A stretch of 64,000 bases of DNA from Cricetomys ansorgei (Eukaryota; Chordata; Mammalia; Rodentia; Nesomyidae), in assembly GCA_026225945.1 (NCBI GenBank), contig JAMJFZ010003736.1:62001-126000 (forward strand). The letters are read 5' to 3'. Numbering within the stretch: position 1 is the first letter of the stretch; every line of letters starts with the position of its first letter. Below the pieces are notes generated by a model. It did not search any database and had not been told where the DNA came from. It saw only the letters and a list, made by a program, of their open reading frames with translations. Below, piece by piece: positions 42,256-55,244 of this stretch. The translations under genes were made by a program, and so were the position numbers.

Positions 42256-43823
42256 GTGAGCCCAGCTTAGAGCTGCAGAGCACCTTGGAGCAGGGCTGAG
42301 CCCTGAGAGGAAGATTTGGGGTCGGCTGGGTCTCCTTTGGCTCTGGACTCTCCCCCATGAAGTCACAGCCTTTCCCAGCTGGGAGCAAAGAGAAGCAGGT
42401 GAGCTGGCTTTGAAGACACCTGGGCACCGAAGCTGACCCAGAGAAGGGGTTATGTTCAGTGAGGCCCTGCAGGTCACTTCCCTGGTGGCTGGGCCTGGAG
42501 ACAGCTCAGAGGTCACCCGATTTGTCCTCCCAGGCCTTCAGGCTGCCTGGTGCTTCCACAGGGCAGGAGGCTGGGGCAGACAAGGGTTTACTTGTGTTCT
42601 GTTCACCCTGTTCCACCCAGTAGGGCCTTTATCACAGACAGAGACTATGAGGATTAGCCTGACTGTGGGACATCGTGGCACTTGCTGAGATGTGGCCTGG
42701 AACCATGGCAGGGACTGGGCTGGGCAGAAGTTCAGACAAACCACAGAACTGAAAGCCAGGACAAGGTACTTGTGATGGCCCCACAGCCTTCTTAGACATG
42801 TCTGTCTCTGGAGCCGCCAGGATGATGCCTGGGGACAGTTATGGAGTGGTAGAACCACAGGCAGCCATGATCCCCCCTGGGGGAGGGGCAGGCACGGGCT
42901 CTGTGTCTGGGTCACAGGCAGTGTGTGGATGCTGGAGAGGTGGGGTGATGGTGTCTGCACTGGGCTCCTGAAGGTGCTGAGAGAGGGAGGGCCTGTTTTC
43001 TGGTGCAGCTTGGCTGGGCTGTGGCCTGAATGGGGCTGGAAGGGAGGGAATGGCTTCCTCCCAGAGCCTCAGATGGCCCAGCTCCCCAGTCTTCTTCAGG
43101 GCTATATCCCAAATCTGGCCGAGAAGAAGATCACAAGATTGAGCCATATTTGAAGGAAGGGGTCTTTAATTAAATTAATTGAATGCTGGCCAGGAAGATG
43201 GACTCTGACCAGGTCCATTCTGAGGTAAATAGGGAGTCAACCTGTGACCTCCAGAGCTCCCACAAAATGGCTCCGAGTCACGTGGCACAGGTGCTTATAA
43301 GTCAGAACCCATGAGGCCATGTACTTCCCACCAGGTCCAATCAGCAGCAAGCATCTATCCTGACGTACTTCCTGTCTGGGTGTCTCCCGCCTACAAGTGA
43401 CCAAGCACATCCTGTGCAGTAGGGTCAACTAAATGGGATCTTGGCATTCTCCACCCAACACTCCAGGAGGTTATCTGCCCCTGGGCAATGAGATTACAGG
43501 ATTCTGTCTTTCTGTGCCTCACTTGAACAGCCCCAACCAGCACTCCAGGAAGTCATGGCCTTGCTCTATAGATCTTTTAGGCACAGCAATTAAAATTTAA
43601 ACCTTTGCTCTACCAGGGCTGGGAGGAGCCTGGGTCTGGCTGTTTGTCATGTTGGGCTGTGGTGGCTTCACCTGTTAGCATGGATGTGTTTGCTCCTGCA
43701 GGACTGACTCCAGCCCTGAGCCCTGCTCTCCCTGATGAGGGGCCCCAGCTCTGGGAGGAACCTGCCTCCTGCTCTCTGCCCAGTGTCTTGGTCTGCCTCA
43801 GCTCTTCCTGCAGCTCTGAGGCC

Positions 43824-43908
43824 ATGGAGGATTGCTGCAAGTGCTCTCTGCTCCGCCATTTCTGCTTCCTGTTGGTACTCACCCAGCTCCTTACCTGGGT
43901 GTCCACAG
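43824..43908 (+). CDS. Gene D signal-peptide exon
   Basis: MEDCCKCSLLRHFCFLLVLT then QLLTWVST; donor CCACAG|GTGAGA. Identical in protein to gene E. Confidence 0.8.
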
Positions 43909-46900
43909 GTGAGAGTGTCTGGGTCTCTCTTCCCATGTCTCCCTGCAGTGAGTTTGATCTGCCATGTGCTGTGCAGTTCAGATGTGCTCGAAACTCTTTT
44001 AACCCTGGGAATTTCGTAGTGTTCCCTTTACAGTGAATAGTATAGAAACATCCAGGAGAGCATGTCTGCATCAGCACAGGAGGGGCTGAGGCTGGACTAC
44101 TGTGAGCCCCATGTCAGCCTGAGCTGCAGACCAGACCTCACCTGGGGAGCACAGTGGGGACCCAGGCTTGGAGCTGGCAGTGTGCCTGGGTGAGAGGAGC
44201 TGCAGAGGGCTGTGTTGGCTGAAGAAAGGGAGACCAGGAGAGAGAAGCAGCAGCTGAGGTTGGGAGGTCCAGAGCAGGGAGCAGCCCTGTTGGCCAGGTC
44301 ATCCCTGCCGTGAAGGGGGACCCTGGGCTGGGCTTTGTCTCCACGCCAAGGGTCACAGTGCTCCACCATTTGTGGCACTGGGCCTGCATTTTTTATCTAT
44401 TTACTTGTAGGTTCCGTTCTCAGTTGAGGAATAGGTTTTTCACTCATATGGAGTTTAATTTAATCCTAGTTCTACACGAGGGGCCCCTGAAGTCTTCTGG
44501 GTTTCCTTCTGGGTGCCAGTAATACAGTCCATGTTACGGAAAATACCAGCTCTTGGGAAATATCAGACAGAAGTCCTGGTCCAGGAGTGGCTGTGGTGGC
44601 CAAGGGTGAAAGGGAGCAGCACAGAGTGAGAAGCAGCTCCAGGGCCCACAGTGCCTGTAACTCAGTCCTCCTGGTCTAGGGGCCAAGGGCTCTCACGGTG
44701 AGACAGCAAACTTTCCTGGTGTCAGGAAGTGACCAGGGCTTCTGGGAATGCTGGTGGCTTTTTCACAGAAGCAGCGTTTGGCTGTGTGTTTACTTCAGGT
44801 GTGGGTGTTTCTCCAGCTTGTGTGACTGTGCACTGTATGTATGCCTGGTGCTCACAGAGTCCAGTGAGTTATACACAGCCGTGAGCCACCATGTGGGTGC
44901 TGGGAATTGAACCCAGGTCCTCTGGTAGAGCAGCCAGAGCTCTTTACTGCTCAGCCATTCTCTCTGGCCCCAGGATCTAGCCCCTGTTATAAAGTTCACA
45001 TAGTTCTGTGGAGGAAGATGTGGGCTGAAGTAGTGAATTTAGGATTGGGGTCAGGATTATCTTGGGTGTTGTTCCAAACAGGCAGGTAGAGCTTGTGTCT
45101 CAAGGTGTGGTCTCATGACCAACGTGTGAGCATCTGCAGGGATCTTTACAAATGCAGGATCTTGTGTGAGAACCCTTTACCTGAAGGACTCCGTGATGTC
45201 CAGGTGCATGGGAAGTTGAGAATGAGTGAGTGATTTCTTCACGGGAGGGCATGGGGCCGGGGCACAGGCAGGACAGAGATTTTCTACCGTCATTCACAGA
45301 CTGCGGTGTTATGGTCTGGGATCTCTTGCACATTAGTCATGGACGGCCAGTCCACAATGCCTAGAGCTGCCTCGTCTGCTCCGTGGCTCCTGCTCCCCTC
45401 ACAGTGTGTCCTCTGCTCTGACCTGTGTCTCTCCATCCTCTCACTGCTCTGTCTGTGTCCACAGAGGAGTTCCAGGTGCTTGGTCCCAGAGACCCCATTG
45501 TGGCTGCTCCAGGTGGGGAAGCCACCCTGCCCTGCTCCCTGTCTCCAGCCATGAGTGTGGAGGACATGGAGCTGAGGTGGTTCCGCAGGAGATTCTCAGA
45601 ATCAATATTCGTCTATCGGAACCGACAAGAGCAGAAAGAAGAGCAGATGGCTGAGTACTCAGGGCGGACCTCGCTGGTGAAGGACCAGCTCAGCCAAGGC
45701 AAGGCCGCTGTGCGCATCCACCAGGTCCGGGTGTCAGACAGTGGGATTTATGTCTGCTTCTTCAAACAGGGATCCTTTTCTGGAGAGGCCATCTTGGAGC
45801 TGAAGGTGGCAGGTGGGTTCTGATTGGGTGACCTCTCTTGGGGAGGGAACTAAGGGGTCATGTCTCTCAGCTCCTGACTTTATTTTTTGGGGCAAGGTCT
45901 CATGTAGACCAGACTGTCCTTGACCTTGTATGTCTGGAGGATGACCCTGGACTTCTGGTCCTCTGTCTTCCTCCTAAGAGCTGGCTCACAGGCATGCTCC
46001 CCCATACCTGTCTCTGCTCCCTCATGTTTATCTCTGTTTACTTTTTGTTCCATGTTTAGATGAGGAACAGGTGGCTCATTCATACACAGGTTAATTCAAT
46101 CCTAGTTCTACATGAGGGGCTAAAGTGTGCTGGGCCTCGTTCTGGGTGCCAGGGCTACAGTCAGTGTTAGGGAAGAACAGCAGCTGTTGGAATTCAGGTT
46201 TTAGAAGTGTAGCAGAAACACAGACATATCAGCCAGTAGTCAGTTACAAATGATGATCAGTGCTCAGGATAAACGGCCAAGTAGAACAAGGAAGGAAGCT
46301 CAGGGTGTTGTCTTCTCTAAGGAGGAGAGCTGGCATCGGCCTGATGTCCTGGGGTCACAGGTGAGTGTGGATAAATGGGGAGATGGAGAGCAATGGTGTC
46401 ACCCCAGGGCTGCTGGGCTCGGCTTCCTTCTGTTCCCTCTCCTGTGGATGAGGAAGGATTGGCCAGTGCTCTGCATCCCCACAGTGGGCCATGGTCACCT
46501 TTCCTCTGGCAGTAGAGGCTCAACCTGGTCTCAACCCTATTCAATTCCCATGATGCCCTGTAAAAGGCTCCCCTGGAGTTCTTGACACATAGGTGCTGGT
46601 GGGGTCCCCGAGCCCAAATGGCTTTTAGGGTCCTCACTTCTGTCCTCCTGCAGCGATGGGCTCTGTCCCTGACGTGTACATCAAAGGTCCAGAAGACCAT
46701 GGTGTGCGTGTGGCATGCAAGACTTCAGGGTGGTACCCGAAGCCCCAGGTGCAGTGGAGAGACTCCAGAGGGCAGACGCTCCCTGTGTCCTCTGAGACCC
46801 ACACTGAAGATGATGCAGGGCTGTTCAGCATGGAGTCCTCCCTGGTGGTGACGGACAGCTCTTTGGGGAAGGTGACCTGCTCCATCTTCAACCCCATCTT

Positions 46901-49900
46901 GGGGGAGGAGAAGGCCAAGGCTGTGTTCATCCCAGGTGAGTGCAGTTCCTCACTCCTAAGAGCTCAGGGAAGAGGATGACTTCCCTGGAATGCTGGGCTG
47001 CAGGTCCTCAGGCGTTCCTTGATGGATGTCTGCCTGGGCCACAGCGCCCTTCTTCCCTCAGGCCTCTCCTTGGATGTCAGCTTTTTTCGTGATGCTGTCC
47101 GTGATGGGACTTCTAGTATTGGGGACAGGCTGTTTTCTCGTTAGAGAATTTTCTGCAAGGTTGCACAGAGAGTGGGAAAGGGAAAATCTGCAGCGTGAGA
47201 AGGAGAAGGAGCAGAAGAAAAAGGAGGTGGAGCTGAAGACAAAGGAGGAGCAGCTGAAGACATTAGAGAAGGAGCTGAAGACAATGGAGAAGGCACTGAA
47301 GATGACGGGTAAGTCAGGACAGGCTGGGTCAGGGTCCCGAGGAAAGGTCTCCTGTTCTGGGATCAGAGTTGGTGGCCAGGGAAACCCAGAGAGGATGGTG
47401 GAGTCTGGGGCTCAGGGTCTGTAGTGTAGACTACAAGGAAACAAGAACATTTTTCCTGTTTGTCTCCCAAGTGCACAGCCCTCTTCTCTCTCTTTTCTTC
47501 GGACACTGCAGCAGGACCTTGGCGAGTCATGCCTTTCCTCCTGAGCCCCTGGGCCCTCCATAGCCCAGTAGCTCAACTCCTCTTTGTCACTTTTCAGACC
47601 GGAGGAAAGCAGGCTACATGGCTGATGAGTGACTGCCCTGTCCCATGGTCCCTGGTAGCAAATGTGGCCAAAGTGGCCTCTCCTTGATTCTAGGCAGAGT
47701 GGGAACCCCTTTTGGAGACAGAAGATTAAGTTCCTAGGAGGGGGAAGCCTGCTGTATGGAATCTCCTGGATCCCTGTGTGTGCGTCCACCCAGGGTAGAA
47801 GACAGGGATGTGATGGTGACCCCTGGATGAGTCCTGTGCCCTGGGTCTGGTTCCAACCATCCCTGCTAACGGCATTGATGAATTTTTGGGCTCCAGCAGC
47901 TCAAGATTATTGTCTGTACCTGGAAACCAAACAGCAGATCTTGAAGTTTTGTTAAATAGGTGTCTTAGTCAGGTTTCTGTCACTGTGATAAAACTCCATG
48001 CATAAAAACATCTGGGGAGGAAAGGGTTAATTGGTCTTATCCACTTTCACATCCCAGTCCCCCACTGAGGAAGCCAGGGCAGGAACTCAGGGCAGGAGCC
48101 TGGGGCAGGAGCTGAAGCAGAGACCATGGCAGAGGGCTCTCACTGGCTGCCCCTCTTGGCTGGTTCAGCCTGCTGTGGACACATCCCAGGACCACCTGCT
48201 CAGAGGAGGCTCCGCCCACAGTGGGCGGGGCCTTCTCCATCAACCATCAATCAAGAGTGTGCCTTGTCTGCAGCCTGATCTCATGGAGGGATTTTCTCAG
48301 TTGAGGGTCCCTCTTCTCAGAGGACTCCAGCTTGTGTCAAATAGACAAAAAAGAAAACAAACAAACAAACTAGCACGAGAGGTTTATAAGTGAACACTGC
48401 CACAGATCCAGGAACATGAGCTCTGCCTTCTCCTCAGTCCTCCTCCATGGAGTCTGCTCCTTCAGCTCCTGAAGGTGTTGATCAGAGAGATGGGGAGTGG
48501 CCAGGGCTGCTGACCTCCATGGGAACAGGATGGGGAGAGCGGGAGCTCCTGGCATAGTGGGCTCCTCCTTAGAGATATTTCACCTGGGGACACTGGGCGT
48601 TTCACCCAGGAACTCACTTCCTGTCCGTGTTTTATACACACTCTCCCTTCAGCACACCTCCCAATACACCTGACCAATGAACACTGATCTTGTAATGGTG
48701 TCTGAGGATTGTGAATAGCTTTACTTTATTCTCTAATGTGTTTCCCACATGGCAAGGCTTGATTGCTAACAGCAAAGCTGAATCATTATAGAATATAATA
48801 TTTTTTAACCCTTTGGGTTTTGAAGTAGAGGCAGCCTGTTGACCACTAGGCCACACAGGATAGCATAGCAGGAAATGTAGCCTACAATGCCATCTTTCTC
48901 ATCTGTGGCCTAAGGAATTTCCCATAACACTCTGCTGCAGATGAAGGCCCAAGCTGATCCAGGTACATGGCCATTGTGGAATCCTATCCTCTGGGCAGAA
49001 CATGTGTCTTAGAGTTCTGTTGCTGGTATGAAACACCATGACCGAAAGCAACTTGGGGAGGACAGGGTTTGTGTGACTTCCACTTCCATGATCACAGGGT
49101 CGTCAAGGCAGGAACCCAAACAGGGCAGGAATCTGGAGCAGGAGCTGAGGCAGAGGCCAGGGAGCATGCTGCTGACTGGCTTGCTCCTGCTGCTTGTTCA
49201 GACTGTTTTCTCATCTACCCCATGACCAGCTTCTAAGGGATGACACCGCCCACAATGGGCTGGGTTCTCCCACATCCATCATCCACCAAGAAAATACCCC
49301 ATAACCTTGCCCACAGGCCAATCCTGTGGAGGCATTTTCTCTGTTCAGATTCCTTCCTCCCTGATGCCCCCACCTTGTGTCAAGCTGACACAGGAACTAG
49401 CCAGCACCACATAGCTGTTGCCCTTTGGAACTGCCAGAAGCTGTGAGCACCCAAAGGAGACATGCAGAAGACTGGGCCCAATTAACTTCTGCCATGGTGT
49501 TAGGGGTGGGCTCAGGAGGCCCCTCTGTTCCCCGAGTACTAACAGGGAATTCTTGGTTATTAGGAGATAGGAGTCACAAGGCCCTCTGTGTCCCTTCCTA
49601 AGAGAGTGTCTGTATGTAAATATGTGTGTGTTATTGTGTATATATGTGTGTACATGTGTATATCTGTGTGTGTGTTTGTATGGGTGCACGGGCGACAGGT
49701 ACACTGTCTCCACATCTCCCAGGTCTGTGTTCAGAACAGCTGGAGCAGATGCTGTAACCTCTAAACCACTCACAGAACTTCTGCTTCTCTTGTAGATTGG
49801 CGCAAGGAGCAGTTCCAGGCCTGTGAGTGACTGTGTGCTTTGGGGACGCTCCTCCTGCTCTTCCCATGGCTCTGTTCTGTCCTTTGGTTCTCTGTGGTGA

Positions 49901-50885
49901 TGCAGATGGTGACAGCTTCAGTGGTGGTGGTGTGGAGGACAGAGGAGACAGGCTCTAAGCTGGGTGTGGTTCTCAAGGGCCCTGTGACCTTGTAACCCCA
50001 ATGAGCCTTCCAGGCCCTTCCCCTACTTGCAAGCCATGGTCTTGAGTCACAAGGCTCTCGTGTGAGGGACTTGTCCCTGTCCCAGAAGAGAAGATTCCTT
50101 GAGGAGGACATTGGGGAAGCTGTGGACGTTGGGGTCCGGGGAGGACCCCCCATGACTGATAACTCTACCTACTGGGCCTGTCACTCTGGATCCAGACTCT
50201 GCCCACCCCGCCCTTGCCATCTCTCAGGACAGGAAGACTGTGACCTGTGAGGATACCCGGATGAGATTGACTGGCCTCTGCAGTGTGTTAGGCTCTGAAG
50301 GCATCTCCTCTGGAAGATGTTACTGGGAGGTGAAGATAGAGAGTGCATTTCTGGAGCAAGTGGACTCTGGGGGTCTGTAGGGAAGGTGTGGAGAGGAACA
50401 ACTGGTACGGACAGCGTCCATATGAGGGGATTTGGACTGTAGGGTGCGATTATAATGAATATTTGGGCTTTACCAACACTGGATTGGTTTCTCTATCCCT
50501 TGGAAATCCTCCCCATCATGTGGGTGTGTTTGTGGACTACAGCCAAGGGGACATCTCCTTCTACAACATGAGTGACAGGTCCCACATTTACTCCTTCCAG
50601 GAAGTTTCCTTCTCTGGGACTCTTTTTCCTTACTTCAGGCTTCTGTCTGGAGATGTTACGATGACCATCAGTTCTGGGGGTTCCATGTGTCGAGAAGCCC
50701 TTTGTGTTTTTATAGAGGAGTCTCAGGGTTCCCCAGAGGAGGGGCTCAGCACAGGGGTGGGGCTCAGCCCAGGCTCTTGTGTTTCTGACTCTCTCCCAGG
50801 GGAACAGTCCCCATTGCTCTCATCAGATTCCTTCTGTCCGAGGAATCTCAGCCAGCCTACAACCTCACTTATGGAAAGAGTCTGA
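43824..50885 (+). CDS. Gene D: hybrid butyrophilin-like copy (E-type 5' exons, C-type 3' exons)
   Basis: Exons: signal peptide 43824-43908, IgV 45465-45812, IgC 46654-46935, membrane and coiled coil 47045-47308, 27-nt exons 47598-47624 and 49796-49822, B30.2 50175-50885. From the leader to about 48.75 kb it is nearly identical to gene E (offset about 13,080). From about 48.84 kb onward it is nearly identical to gene C (offset 13,076), including C's lost B30.2 acceptor (TG). The B30.2 exon also has an extra T (GCATTTCTGG) that brings a stop. The Ig and membrane exons are intact, so a surface protein without B30.2 is plausible. The first 27-nt exon has the AT donor shared with C and E. Confidence 0.85.
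44833..44969 (-). repeat. B2 SINE in intron 1 of gene D
   Basis: Inverted B2, same position. Confidence 0.8.
45465..45812 (+). CDS. Gene D IgV-domain exon
   Basis: Full IgV with Cys in LPCSL and YVCFF and Trp in LRWFRR. It differs from gene E only near the end (SFSGEA against SFNGEA). Donor G|GTGGGT. Confidence 0.9.
46654..46935 (+). CDS. Gene D IgC-domain exon
   Basis: Open; acceptor cctcctgcag. Carries SSLGKVTCSIFN, shared with E, where B and C have SSLGHVTCSIFN. The following intron is 109 nt, not a multiple of three. Confidence 0.9.
47045..47308 (+). CDS. Gene D transmembrane + coiled-coil exon
   Basis: Span begins SAFFVMLSVMGLLVLGTG, followed by CFLVREFSARLHREWERE and three LKT heptads. 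Open to donor ACGG|GTAAGT. 264 nt as in gene B. Confidence 0.9.
47598..47624 (+). pseudogene. Gene D 27-nt exon with AT donor
   Basis: DRRKAGYMA followed by ATGAGT in place of GTGAGT, as in C and E. Confidence 0.75.
47961..48346 (+). repeat. Interspersed repeat R1, unit D
   Basis: Same element. Its diagnostic bases are a mix of C-like and E-like states, just left of the inferred hybrid junction. Confidence 0.6.
49004..49409 (+). repeat. Interspersed repeat R2, unit D
   Basis: Same element, C-type in sequence. Confidence 0.6.
49611..49682. repeat. TG/TATG microsatellite, unit D
   Basis: Same locus, nearly identical to unit C. Confidence 0.85.
49796..49822 (+). CDS. Gene D second 27-nt exon (DWRKEQFQA)
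   Basis: Acceptor ctcttgtag and donor GCCT|GTGAGT intact. Lies at exactly +13,076 from the gene C copy. Confidence 0.7.
50175..50885 (+). pseudogene. Gene D B30.2 exon, acceptor lost and frameshifted
   Basis: Same TG in place of the AG acceptor as gene C. An added T in GCATTTCTGGAGC shifts the frame to TAG soon after. A missing G in CTGGGGGTTCC and an extra T in GTGTTTTTATAG alter about 10 residues near the C-terminus. Otherwise the SPRY sequence matches gene C. Confidence 0.85.
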
Positions 50886-50957
50886 GCTGGAGATGTGACT
50901 CAGTGGTTAAAAGCACTTGCTGCTCTTGCAGAGGACCTGAGTTCAATTCCCAGAAAC
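50884..50957 (+). repeat. B2-type SINE fragment (unit D)
   Basis: Copy of the unit C element at offset 13,077. Confidence 0.7.
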
Positions 50958-51067
50958 AATTCAAACCCCACAAACAACCAAGTAGAAGTATGGCAGAATC
51001 TCATGTTATGAGTATTGTCAGAGTTTCCTCTTCCTCACAGGCATTGAGGGGAAGAGTTGAAATACAA

Positions 51068-51443
51068 GGTAGACTCATCTGAAAGAAGGGATGCTTGATT
51101 GAGAAACTCCTGCCTAACATCCAGCTGTGGGGCATTTTCCTAATTAGTGATTGATGGGGGAGGCCCAGCCCACTGTGGGTGGAGCCATCCCTGTGCTGCT
51201 GGTCCTGGGTTCTACAAGAAAGCAGGCTGAACAAGCCATGGGGAGCAAGCCAGTGAGCAGCAGCCCTCCATGGCCTCTGCATCAGCTCCTGCCTCCAGGT
51301 TCCTGCCCTGCTTGAGTTCCTGTCCTGACTTCCTTCAGTGATGGACTGTGATGTGGAAGTGTGAGCTGAATAAACCCTCTCCTCCCCAGCTTGCTTTTGG
51401 TCATGGTGTGTTGTCTCAGCAATGGAAACCATAACCAGGACAC
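51068..51443 (-). repeat. Interspersed repeat R3, unit D (inverted, left end deleted)
   Basis: Copy of the unit C state; plus-strand AATAAA at 51369-51374. Confidence 0.6.
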
Positions 51444-51533
51444 CAACTCTTTCTGCTTCTCACTGCAGAGACCCCTGAGCCTCTGCAAATGAGTTATTAT
51501 TCTTGTTCTAACCAAACACAGGAGAAAGCCATT

Positions 51534-51650
51534 CAAGGAAGGAGGGGAAGGAAGGAAGGAAGGGCAGAACAGAAGGAGGAGAGAGGACGTGAGGAAGGAA
51601 TGGAGGCGAGAAGAGGGAAGGAAGGACGAAGGGAGAAGGAGGGAAGGCTT
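51534..51650. repeat. Polypurine tract, unit D
   Basis: Near-identical copy of the unit C tract. Confidence 0.85.
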
Positions 51651-52236
51651 TCCTTCAGCTCCAGGTCTGAGGGAATACAGTCTGCCATGGTGCAGAAGCA
51701 TGGCAGCAGGAGCATGTGTTGCTGGTCACATCCTACACAGTCAGGAAGCAAGATGGAAGCAGGGGCTGGGCTTGCTTCCCCTGCTTTATTCAGCCAGTGA
51801 CCCCGGCCCAGGGAACATGGGTGACTGCATTGGGGTTGGCAAGGAAGAATGGCCATCATGCACTGCTTGTCCCATGCGAACACTGGGACCAATCCCCTGC
51901 CCCATCCACTGCCAGTAGTTACCGCAGAGAATCTCCTTCCATCGCATTAGCTAAAATCCAGCCTTGTTCATCTCAGACGATATGGATGTCTTCTGGAAAG
52001 TCTGTCCTAGAAGGAGGAGGAGGGGGAGGGGGGAAGGGGTGATCAAGGGAAATGCTCTATTGATCAGGGCTGGGATCCAGGTGGGATGGAGCGTGCCCTC
52101 CCCAGGTCAGTGCACTGAGCAGCCATTTGACTGACATGCATATAAATAGCAGAGGAGGTGGGGCCAGCCTGGTTAGGGATGTTGGTTATGTGTTGGATGA
52201 AGGGTTGGGGGAGAGGATGTGCAGGTCCCTGGGGTA

Positions 52237-52820
52237 CCTGGTGAGTGCAGTTACTGTCCTAGGAGGCCCCTGGCTGGGAAATTTCAGAGTTATCATTTTC
52301 CCAGGAAGGTTTGTCACACGCCAAGAATTGACTTTAGCAGTCTTTATTGGACACACAGGTCATGGATTGATTTTGAAATCCTCTGTTTTACATTTAGAAA
52401 TACATAAGTAGGCAAAGGTTGAAGGTATTAATATGATTTATGGAGATGAAATGTTTGTGTTGGTGTCTCGTGGAGGAAGGTGCACACGACACATTTGTGC
52501 CTCTAAAAATCACATATGTGAGTTCATACATGAGTTCACCATCCTGATTGACAGGACGAGTAAAATGAGCAAAACACGGGCTGGCCTGCAGTGAAAGTCT
52601 TCAGGTTCATCCCCCAGGAGCCCAAAGGGCTGCCTCTCTGCAGACCGCCGATCTTCCCACCGCTCTGTTGAAACTTTCCAAGCACTTGCTGGGTCTGGGG
52701 CCTGTGGAGCAGAGAGCTCTCTGCCTCTGGAGGAAGCCACTGCTCAGGGGTCTGAGTGGGCTTGGGGCAGGAGACAGGGGGTCGGACAGGAGGGGTGGGA
52801 GTGGGAGGTAGTAGAGCTGG
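52237..52820. other. Unidentified ~585-bp block, unit D
   Basis: Same block; TTTATT at 52343-52348. Confidence 0.45.
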
Positions 52821-53429
52821 GGTGTGACGTGGGCAGGAAGGCAGGTGATTGGTGGGAGGAGTGTGACGTGAGCAGGACGGCAGGTGATTGGTGGGGACTG
52901 CCCTGACTGCTGTGGGTGAAGTTGCTGACCCAGAGAGCTGAGAGGCCATGGTGTGTGGTGTGGGTGGGTCAGGCTGTGGGTGGGGTCCTGCCGCTGGGAC
53001 CTGACTGGCTGTCACCTCTCACAGCCCCTCTCCTTGAGTCTGGTCGGCTTGGATCTCTGGTCTGGCTGGTGCTGACCCTGAGGCTGCAGAGCCTCCGTGC
53101 TCCCAGGCCCCAGTCTCCACGGCCTGGTCAGCTGCACTCTGGGGTCCGGGAGCCCAGCTTCAGGAGTGAGAGACTCTGTCTGCCAGAAAGGATCTCTGGT
53201 CGCCAGTGTCCTGCCTCCAACTCTCCTAACCATGGTGGGAGAGACAGTCACAGCAGATGCCAAGGGACTTCTCCGTGGACCTGTGCCCTGGTCACACCCT
53301 TTGTAACAAGAACATTAATGGGCGCCCGCCCAACTGGGAACTGGCCACGCGTTGTCACGTTCTGGACACCAGGGGGCGCTGAGGCTGAGGAAACGTGGTT
53401 GAGACTTCCTGAGTGGCTTTTCTGTTGGG

Positions 53430-53430
<1 letters not shown>

Positions 53431-53464
<34 letters not shown>

Positions 53465-53513
53465 GTGTGTGTGTGTGTACATGTGTGTGTGTGTATATAT
53501 ATGTGTGTGTGTA
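53431..53513. repeat. TG microsatellite, D-E intergenic
   Basis: Same site as 40352, with a TTG interruption and a different repeat count. Confidence 0.9.
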
Positions 53514-55244
53514 TAATAATTTACATAAACATAATAATACATATCTATTAAAATTTACTTTTATTTTACTTCTGTGTATCTTTGAGTGTGTTGGTCTCCA
53601 GCCGAGGCCAGGAGGGAGCAGAGGAGCCTCTGGACTGAGAGTTACAGGAAGTTGTGGGCCTCCATGTGAGGGTGCTGGGGACTGAACCTGGATCCTCTGA
53701 AGAGCACTCCCGACAGCAGAGCCATCCTCCAGCACATGGCCTAGGGTGCCCTAGGCCCTTGGGGAGCCTGTTCCTGGGTCCTGCAGAAGCTGGCCCTGCT
53801 CTGAGACACACTGGTCTGAGAGGTCTTCCAAGCCCTCTGAAGTGCTCCTCACCAGTGCAGTGTTTAGAACTCACAGCTCACAGATACGGGAGAATTAAAC
53901 AAGAAGAGTATACAGAGAAATATACAAACATAGAGGTGCAGGTAAAGCTCTCAAGTAGAAGTTCTAATGTGCCCAGTCTCCCTCCTCCCCATATCAGTGA
54001 AGTGCTCCCCACACTGATGCCCGTCTGGTGGCCCAGTGTGGAAGAGAGATTCATGCCCACATCTTCCTGCAGCTTTCCTTGTCCCGAGATCTGCCACAGC
54101 TTGTCTGCAGCTAACAGCTCCCAGGTGGGAGGCCGAGGGGGAGCACGGCATGGCGTGGTTCTTACCATGCATCCTTGCCTGTCTTAGATCAGAGTCCAGA
54201 GCTGGTGAGAGTGAGACCAGACTCTCAGGAGAGGCCCTCAGAGGAGAATTCTGTCTCTTTAATGTAAGGGTCCTGACATTTGGGGTTCAGGTAGGGGAGG
54301 GTCAGTTGATACTCAGGGGTAAAGGCCATTGACTAACACAGGGATGCTGGAATAGGCATACTCCAGGGGAGGGGGTCTTAGGTAAGCAATGCTGCCAATT
54401 ACAGCCTGCCTTTGAAGAGTGTGGAGTTTTACTGTGACCTGTGGTGTCAGCACAGAGACTGCAAAGGGGAGGGGCCAGGGATCCTGCCAGCCCATCTTGC
54501 CAGGGCTGGGGTTCTAAGTGCCCTGGACCCACAGCTTCTGTGTGCTCCACCACTGTCCTGCTGTCTGTGGCTTCTTTACCAGTGCTTATTGTCACTGATG
54601 ATGGCTGTGATTCTGACACTCCGGCCTGTCTGATCCAATCTTTGTCCCCACCCCCCCAACACCCATGGAGGCATAGGCTGGTTTCAGGAGAAGATAAGGT
54701 TTGTGGCCCTGCAATATGAAGTCACCTGGAGTCCAAGGTCCCTCGCAGGCTCCTGCTGAGTCTGTTGTTCCTGGAGCTGGGGTTGGGCTGGGCAAGGGAT
54801 GAGGTGGGGTGGGGGACAGGGATGACAGGCTTCTGGAAGCCCTCCCTGCCTTCCCCCATCTTAGCAGTGACTGGCGTAGACCAGGGCTCCCCACCTCATC
54901 TCTGTGTGCAGTCGGACAGGAGCTGACATGACTCTGATGCAGCAGCCCAGCTCCTGATGATAACAGGGAGTCGATAAAGTTGTGTTTTGTTTTTTCTGTC
55001 ATCTCTCAGCATTTCCATAGCATGTGTAGGGCCTTGGGAAGTCTCCCCATTGGGCAGGGTTGGCTGGCAGGGGTGGATGGGGTGGGGAGGTGGACGTTCA
55101 CCCCTTCCTGGTAAAGTCCAGAGGGCGGGGAACATATCTGTTCATATTACTGTAGCTTTCACTTTAGATGACTGGAACTCGGATTGCTCCTCTGGCTGGG
55201 AGGACCCTGCTGACACCGGCAGAGTCAGAGTCTCTGCAGCGGCC

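Larger units (their letters stand above)
37809..43823. other. Intergenic region between genes C and D
   Basis: B2 fragment, minus-oriented repeat (37991-38366), purine tract, the 39161-39745 block, a long TG tract (40352-40441) and the candidate 5' exon (around 42166-42255). There is no retroviral insertion: the target sequence near 41390 is empty. About 1.15 kb found after the B2 in units A and B is missing here. Confidence 0.6.
35760..48745 (+). repeat. Recent tandem duplication, left copy
   Basis: Spans the 3' part of gene C, the C-D intergenic region and the 5' part of gene D. It matches 48838-61850 with an offset of 13,076-13,084 at every exon landmark I compared. Boundaries are estimated from where D stops resembling E and starts resembling C. 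Confidence 0.75.
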
